From assembly GCA_021793115.1 (NCBI GenBank), contig JAJYTJ010000014.1:22977-39019 (forward strand): a DNA stretch of 16,043 nt, written 5' to 3'. The notes below the pieces were generated by a model. That model was not told the origin of the DNA, searched no databases, and was given only the letters and a program-made list of their open reading frames with translations. This document shows positions 12,517 through 16,043 of the stretch, piece after piece (positions within the stretch are counted from its first letter, which is position 1; each line of letters opens with the position of its first letter). The translations under genes and the position numbers were made by a program. Source of the DNA: Actinomycetes bacterium (GTDB taxonomy: Bacteria; Actinomycetota; Actinomycetes; Actinomycetales; Cellulomonadaceae).

Positions 12517-13328
12517 CGGCGCCCCGGCTGGTCGCGACCGACCTGGACGGCACGCTGCTGCGGTCGGACGGCAGCGTCTCCGCGCGGACCGCCGCGGCGC
12601 TGGCGGCGTGCACCGGCGCCGGCCTCGAGGTCGTGTTCGTCACCGCGCGCCCGCCGCGCTGGCTGGTGGACGTGGCGGCGCACGTCGGCCCGCGCGGGGT
12701 CGCGATCTGCATCAACGGTGCGGCCGTGGTCGAGGTGGCGACGGGGCGCGTGCTCGACGAGCGCGGCATGGGCGCGGCGCAGGTGGCCGAGCTGGCGCGG
12801 CGGTTGCGCGCGGCCGGTGGCGCCGTCCACCTGGCGGTCGAACGGACGGCGGGGTTCGCCTCGGAGCGCGGCTACCAGGGACGGCACGGCGTGCCGCCCG
12901 GCAGCCCGGCGGTCGACCGCATCGAGGAGGCGCTCACCGCCTCGACGCTCAAGCTGCTGGTGCGTGCCGACGACGCCGGCGAGGACCTCGACGCCTTCGT
13001 CGGGCGCGTCGCGCGGGCGGTCGGGAGCCTCGCGGAAGTCAGCCACTCCCGTGCCGACGGACTGGCCGAGATCGCCGCGCCCGGCGTCTCGAAGGCCACC
13101 GCGCTCGCCCGGTGGACGGCCTCCCTCGGCATCGCGGCCGACGAGGTCTGGGCGGTCGGCGACGCGCCGAACGACCTGCCGATGCTTCGCTGGGCCGGCC
13201 TCGGCTGTGCGGTGGCCAACGCGCACCCGGACGTGCTGGCGGCCGCGGACCGCGTGCTGCCGAGCAACGAGGACGACGGTGTCGCCGTCCTTCTGGAAGA
13301 CGCGATGCGGGTGCGGGGCCGGGCATAG
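12513..13328 (+). CDS. HAD-superfamily phosphatase, Cof type (subclass IIB)
   Basis: Predicted cytoplasmic phosphatase of 271 residues acting on small phosphorylated metabolites, perhaps sugar phosphates. Motif I is ATDLDGTLL with nucleophile D10 and acid/base D12; motif II lies at FVTARPP (T44); K194 in APGVSKATAL serves as motif III; motif IV is VGDAPNDLPML with D217 and D221. The C2-type cap domain lies between motifs II and III (about 80-190), which places it in the Cof/IIB subclass. It is translationally coupled to the Cys/His protein through a 4-nt overlap, and the next gene begins 10 nt after its stop. The substrate cannot be read from sequence. Confidence 0.92.
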   Translation: MTAPRLVATDLDGTLLRSDGSVSARTAAALAACTGAGLEVVFVTARPPRWLVDVAAHVGPRGVAICINGAAVVEVATGRVLDERGMGAAQVAELARRLRAAGGAVHLAVERTAGFASERGYQGRHGVPPGSPAVDRIEEALTASTLKLLVRADDAGEDLDAFVGRVARAVGSLAEVSHSRADGLAEIAAPGVSKATALARWTASLGIAADEVWAVGDAPNDLPMLRWAGLGCAVANAHPDVLAAADRVLPSNEDDGVAVLLEDAMRVRGRA

Positions 13329-13338
13329 GCTCGAGGCG

Positions 13339-14130
13339 ATGAACGCGCAGACCAGCACCCCGATCCGCTCCCTGACCATGCTGCCCGCGCTGCGCGAGGA
13401 CGTCGAGCTGCACACCGCGGACGGCCTGACGCTCGTCGGCGAGCTCGCGCTCCCCGTCGACACCGACGGCCACCCGGTCACCCCCACCGCGACCCTCGTC
13501 ACGCTCCACCCGCTGCCGACGCACGGCGGCTACATGGACTCCCACGTGCTGCGCAAGGCGGCGTGGCGACTGCCGGCGCTGGCGGGCATGGCGGTGCTGC
13601 GCTTCAACACGCGCGGCACGACGAGCCCGCGCGGCACGTCGCAGGGTGCGTTCGACGAGGGCGACGGCGAGCGGTTCGACGTCGCCGCGGCGATCGAGCT
13701 CGCCGAGTTCCGCGACCTGCCGCACGTCTGGCTCGTCGGCTGGTCGTTCGGCACCGAGCTGGCGCTGATGTACGGCCGCGACCCCGCGGTCGAGGGCGCG
13801 ATCCTGCTGTCGCCGCCGCTGCGGCGCGCGACCGACGAGGACCTCGCCGCGTGGGGCCTGTTCGGCCGTCCGCTCGTCGCGCTCGTCCCGGAGCACGACG
13901 ACTTCCTCGTCCCGGAGCAGGCCGCGCCGCACTTCGCGGCGGTGCCGAACGCGGAGATGATCGCCGTCGCGGGTGCGCGGCACCTGTGGGTGGGGGAGGC
14001 TCAGGTGCGGCGGGTGCTCGACGAGATCGTCGCGCACGTGCTGCCGGGGCACGGCCCGCTGCCGACGGTGTGGGACGGGCCGAGCGTGCAGGTAGCCCGC
14101 TCCGGCGACCACACAGGGGAGGATGCATGA
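13339..14130 (+). CDS. Alpha/beta hydrolase, COG2945-like
   Basis: Predicted hydrolase of 263 residues with an alpha/beta fold. The family pattern is clear: TLHPLPTHGGYMDSHVLRK (55-73), VLRFNTRGTTSP (86-97), GAFDEGDGERFD (103-114) and the nucleophile elbow GWSFG with S136. The likely acid is D187 or D188 in VPEHDD, and the histidine is H215 in GARHLWVG. The set HP..GG, LRFN.RG and G.GE..D is that of the short-chain alpha/beta hydrolases grouped in COG2945, whose substrates are largely unknown. I chose ATG 13339, 10 nt after the HAD stop, with GAGGC just before it; the ribosome site is weak and ATG 13378 is an alternative. The tail (about 237-263) extends past the fold. The stop overlaps the next gene by ATGA. 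Confidence 0.85.
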   Translation: MNAQTSTPIRSLTMLPALREDVELHTADGLTLVGELALPVDTDGHPVTPTATLVTLHPLPTHGGYMDSHVLRKAAWRLPALAGMAVLRFNTRGTTSPRGTSQGAFDEGDGERFDVAAAIELAEFRDLPHVWLVGWSFGTELALMYGRDPAVEGAILLSPPLRRATDEDLAAWGLFGRPLVALVPEHDDFLVPEQAAPHFAAVPNAEMIAVAGARHLWVGEAQVRRVLDEIVAHVLPGHGPLPTVWDGPSVQVARSGDHTGEDA

Positions 14131-14927
14131 GCCCGGCTGCGGTGCGGCGTACCGGCGGTGCGGCGTACGACGAGGGCGCGCTGCCTCTCGTGCTGCTGCA
14201 CGCGTTCCCCCTGGACTCGCGGATGTGGGACGCGGCCGGGGCCCTCGTGCCTGAGCCGCGCGCGGTATACGCGGTGGACCTGCCCGGCTCGCCGGGGCAC
14301 ACCACCGCACTGCCGGACCCGCCCGCCATGGACACGGCTGCGGATCTCGTCGCGGCCGCCCTGGCCGCAATCGGCGTCACCAGGGCGGTCGTCGCGGGCC
14401 TGTCCATGGGTGGGTACGTCGCGCTGGCGCTTGTCGAGCGTCACCCCGAGCTCGTCGCGGGCCTGGGCCTGCTGGACACCAGGTGCGGCGCCGACACCCC
14501 GCAGGTCGCGGCGAACCGGCTGGCGCGTGCCGCCCGACTGGAGTCCTCCGGTTCGGTGGCCGACGTCGTCGGCGACGTCGATGCGCTGCTGGGGGAGACC
14601 TCTCGCGTCGCCCGCCGGGACCTGCGGGACGACGTGCTGGCCTGGGTCCACGACCAGGACCCGGTGGGACTGGCATGGCAGCAGCGCGCGATGGCCGCGC
14701 GCCCGGACCGCACCGCGGTGCTGCGCCACGTCACCGTGCCGGTGAGCGTGGTGGTCGGCGACGAGGACCGGCCCACACCGGTCGCCGAGGCGGAGAGCAT
14801 GTCGGCGGTGGCGGGTGGGGCGCCGCTCGTCGTCGTGCGCGGCGCGGGGCACCTCACCGCCGTCGAGGACCCCGCCGCGGTGGCAGCGGCGCTCGCCGAC
14901 CTCGCCCAGCGGGCCGACGTCGCCTAG
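14127..14927 (+). CDS. Alpha/beta fold hydrolase
   Basis: Predicted hydrolase of 266 residues in the large alpha/beta hydrolase family with broad substrate types (esterases, lactonases, C-C hydrolases). Oxyanion region LLHAFPLDSRMW (23-34), nucleophile elbow GLSMGG with S93, acid D212 or D214 in VVVGDEDRPTP, and H242 in GAGHLTAVEDP form a complete triad. The overall layout resembles the 3-oxoadipate enol-lactonase/BioH-like group, but no pathway genes are beside it, so I do not assign a substrate. ATG 14127 overlaps the previous stop and has AGGGGAGG just upstream. Its TAG overlaps, tail to tail, the stop of the minus-strand gene. Confidence 0.88.
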   Translation: MSPAAVRRTGGAAYDEGALPLVLLHAFPLDSRMWDAAGALVPEPRAVYAVDLPGSPGHTTALPDPPAMDTAADLVAAALAAIGVTRAVVAGLSMGGYVALALVERHPELVAGLGLLDTRCGADTPQVAANRLARAARLESSGSVADVVGDVDALLGETSRVARRDLRDDVLAWVHDQDPVGLAWQQRAMAARPDRTAVLRHVTVPVSVVVGDEDRPTPVAEAESMSAVAGGAPLVVVRGAGHLTAVEDPAAVAAALADLAQRADVA

Positions 14928-15355
14928 CGCGCCAGCACGCGCGCGATCGCGACGTCGAGGTCGAGCGACTCGCCGTCCTTGCCGCCGGCGCCGAGCACCA
15001 ACGGCGGGTCCGACGGCTCCGGCCGCACGCCCCGCACCGCGGCCCGCAGGCTCGTCGGGGCGCGCAGCACGTAGAACTCGCCGTCGGTGTCGACCGCCAG
15101 CGACCGGTCCTGCCGCAGGTACCAGCCGCGCAGCGGGGTGCGGTAGGTGTGTCTGCCGTCGAAGCTGCGCACGACGAGGGGTTCCGGGAGGGGACCTTGC
15201 GCCAGCGCACACTCGACCAGCCCTCGGAGCATCTGCCTCGCACGCGCCGACTCGGCGGCCTGCCGACGAGCCAGGGACTGCGCGTGGTGGTCCGCCGCCG
15301 CGCGGCGCTCCTCGCGCCAGCGAGCGGCGTCGCCCGAGGGTGCGGCTGGTGTCAC
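14924..15355 (-). CDS. Conserved-type hypothetical protein, 143 aa
   Basis: Soluble protein of unknown function. The first third (about 8-50) is a charged Ala/Arg/Glu-rich helix, probably amphipathic or a short coiled coil. A compact beta-rich part follows: VVRSFDGRHTYRTPLRGWYLRQDRSLAVDTDGEFYVLR (61-98), then LGAGGKDGESLDLDVAIARVLA (121-142). The repeated pattern of a displayed residue plus DG turns suggests a small binding domain, but I do not recognise a named family. The start is GTG 15355, 7 nt after the stop of the upstream coiled-coil gene, with GGTGAG overlapping that stop as ribosome site, so both are probably one transcript. Its stop shares four bases (CTAG, 14924-14927) with the converging hydrolase gene. 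Confidence 0.75.
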   Translation of the reverse strand: MTPAAPSGDAARWREERRAAADHHAQSLARRQAAESARARQMLRGLVECALAQGPLPEPLVVRSFDGRHTYRTPLRGWYLRQDRSLAVDTDGEFYVLRAPTSLRAAVRGVRPEPSDPPLVLGAGGKDGESLDLDVAIARVLAR

Positions 15356-15362
15356 CGGGCGC

Positions 15363-16043
15363 TCACCGGGCCGGTGCGGCGTCCTGGTCGTCCACGACGG
15401 CGGGCAGCACCCCGGTGTCCTGGGCGTCGGCGTCGGTCGCTGCCTCGGCGGCGGGCGCCGGGGCCTCGTCGTGCTGCGACTCGGGTGCGGGCTCGGGCTC
15501 GGGAGTCACCGGCTCGTCGGCTGCCGTCGAGGCGGCTGCGGCATCGCCGGTCGCCGGCTCGTCACCTGCCGCGACGGAGGACGTCCCCTCGCCGGCCGCG
15601 CCGTCCGTGTCCGTGGTGCTCGTCGGAGCCGTGAACGCGGCCGAGACCGGCGCCGGGCGGCCCTTCGACCGGGCGGGCGCGCCCTTGGCCGCGGGCTTGC
15701 CGGCCGGCCGCGCCGGGTGCGCCTGCGCGAGCTCGGCCTGCAGGCGTCCCGCCTTCTCGAGGGCACCGCGGTCGGGGTCGTTGCCCAGCAGGTTGCGCAG
15801 CTCGTCGAGGTAGGTGGTGATCGACTCGCGCTGGCGGTTGAGGTCCTCGACCTGACGCTGGGCGGTGGTCCGCTCGCGCTCGGCCTCGACCATCGCGTCC
15901 GAGATCTGCTTCTCGGCGTGCTCGCGCGCCTCGCCGACCACCCGGTCGGCGTTGCGACGGGCGTTGGAGATGAGGTCACGGGCGTGCGCCTCGGCGTCGG
16001 CGCGGACCTTCTCCGCCTGCGCCAGGGCCTTGGCGACGCGCTC
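15363..16043 (-). CDS. Coiled-coil protein with acidic Pro/Ala-rich tail, 5' end missing (DivIVA-like?)
   Basis: C-terminal 226 residues of a gene whose frame stays open to the right edge, so the N-terminus is outside. The visible part starts with about 115 residues of uninterrupted charged helix with heptad spacing (AEKVRADAEAHARDLISNARRN..., then EREREKIND of Glu/Arg/Gln). It passes through LDELRNLLGNDPDRGALEKA into a low-complexity tail rich in Ala, Pro, Glu, Thr and Asp. This layout is common in DivIVA/Wag31-like or other cytoskeletal coiled-coil proteins of actinobacteria, which organise polar growth or division, but the DivIVA N-terminal membrane-binding domain is not in view. The in-frame GTG at 15941 is internal. 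Confidence is high that it codes, low on function. Confidence 0.8.
   Translation of the reverse strand, partial: ERVAKALAQAEKVRADAEAHARDLISNARRNADRVVGEAREHAEKQISDAMVEAERERTTAQRQVEDLNRQRESITTYLDELRNLLGNDPDRGALEKAGRLQAELAQAHPARPAGKPAAKGAPARSKGRPAPVSAAFTAPTSTTDTDGAAGEGTSSVAAGDEPATGDAAAASTAADEPVTPEPEPAPESQHDEAPAPAAEAATDADAQDTGVLPAVVDDQDAAPAR

Overview
The window is about 16 kb of very GC-rich DNA with dense, mostly co-directional genes, many GTG starts and 1-4 nt stop/start overlaps. Gene content points to an actinomycete (Actinomycetota), most likely of the order Micrococcales and perhaps Cellulomonas-like. The order wecA - atpI-like - atpBEFHAGDC - DUF2550 - nucS follows the layout known in actinobacteria (in Mycobacterium tuberculosis Rv1302-Rv1312 with nucS nearby). 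The genus is an inference; the phylum is well supported by NucS, DUF2550 and the ~270-residue delta subunit.

Positions 2-1041 hold the 3' end of a WecA/TagO-type polyprenyl-phosphate sugar-1-phosphate transferase, overlapped by ATGA with a small AtpI-like membrane protein. A 165-bp gap then carries a possible promoter and the leader of atpB. Positions 1207-8065 encode the complete F1Fo ATP synthase: a, c, b, delta, alpha, gamma, beta, epsilon. Structural points include a perfect 22-bp palindrome between atpB and atpE, a small hairpin between atpH and atpA, an apparent internal duplication in delta, and an epsilon that lacks its C-terminal helices. Directly downstream are a DUF2550 membrane protein and the mismatch endonuclease NucS, spaced as if part of the same transcript.

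Positions 9366-12158 are a sugar-utilisation section: N-acetylglucosamine-6-phosphate deacetylase (NagA) and a GH1 beta-glucosidase. The GH1 gene has its own promoter region with a perfect 16-bp palindrome that looks like a LacI-family operator. Positions 12211-14927 form a tightly packed group of four: a small Cys/His protein of unknown function, a Cof-type HAD phosphatase and two alpha/beta hydrolases. Two minus-strand genes close the window: an unknown 143-residue protein whose stop overlaps that of the last hydrolase, and the C-terminal part of a coiled-coil protein that runs off the right edge.

I see no tRNA, rRNA, CRISPR array, insertion sequence or prophage. This is mainly a conserved housekeeping region, and I do not see a convincing new multi-gene system. 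The points most worth a second look are the intercistronic palindrome, the delta duplication, the missing epsilon C-terminus and the possible CTG start of atpB.
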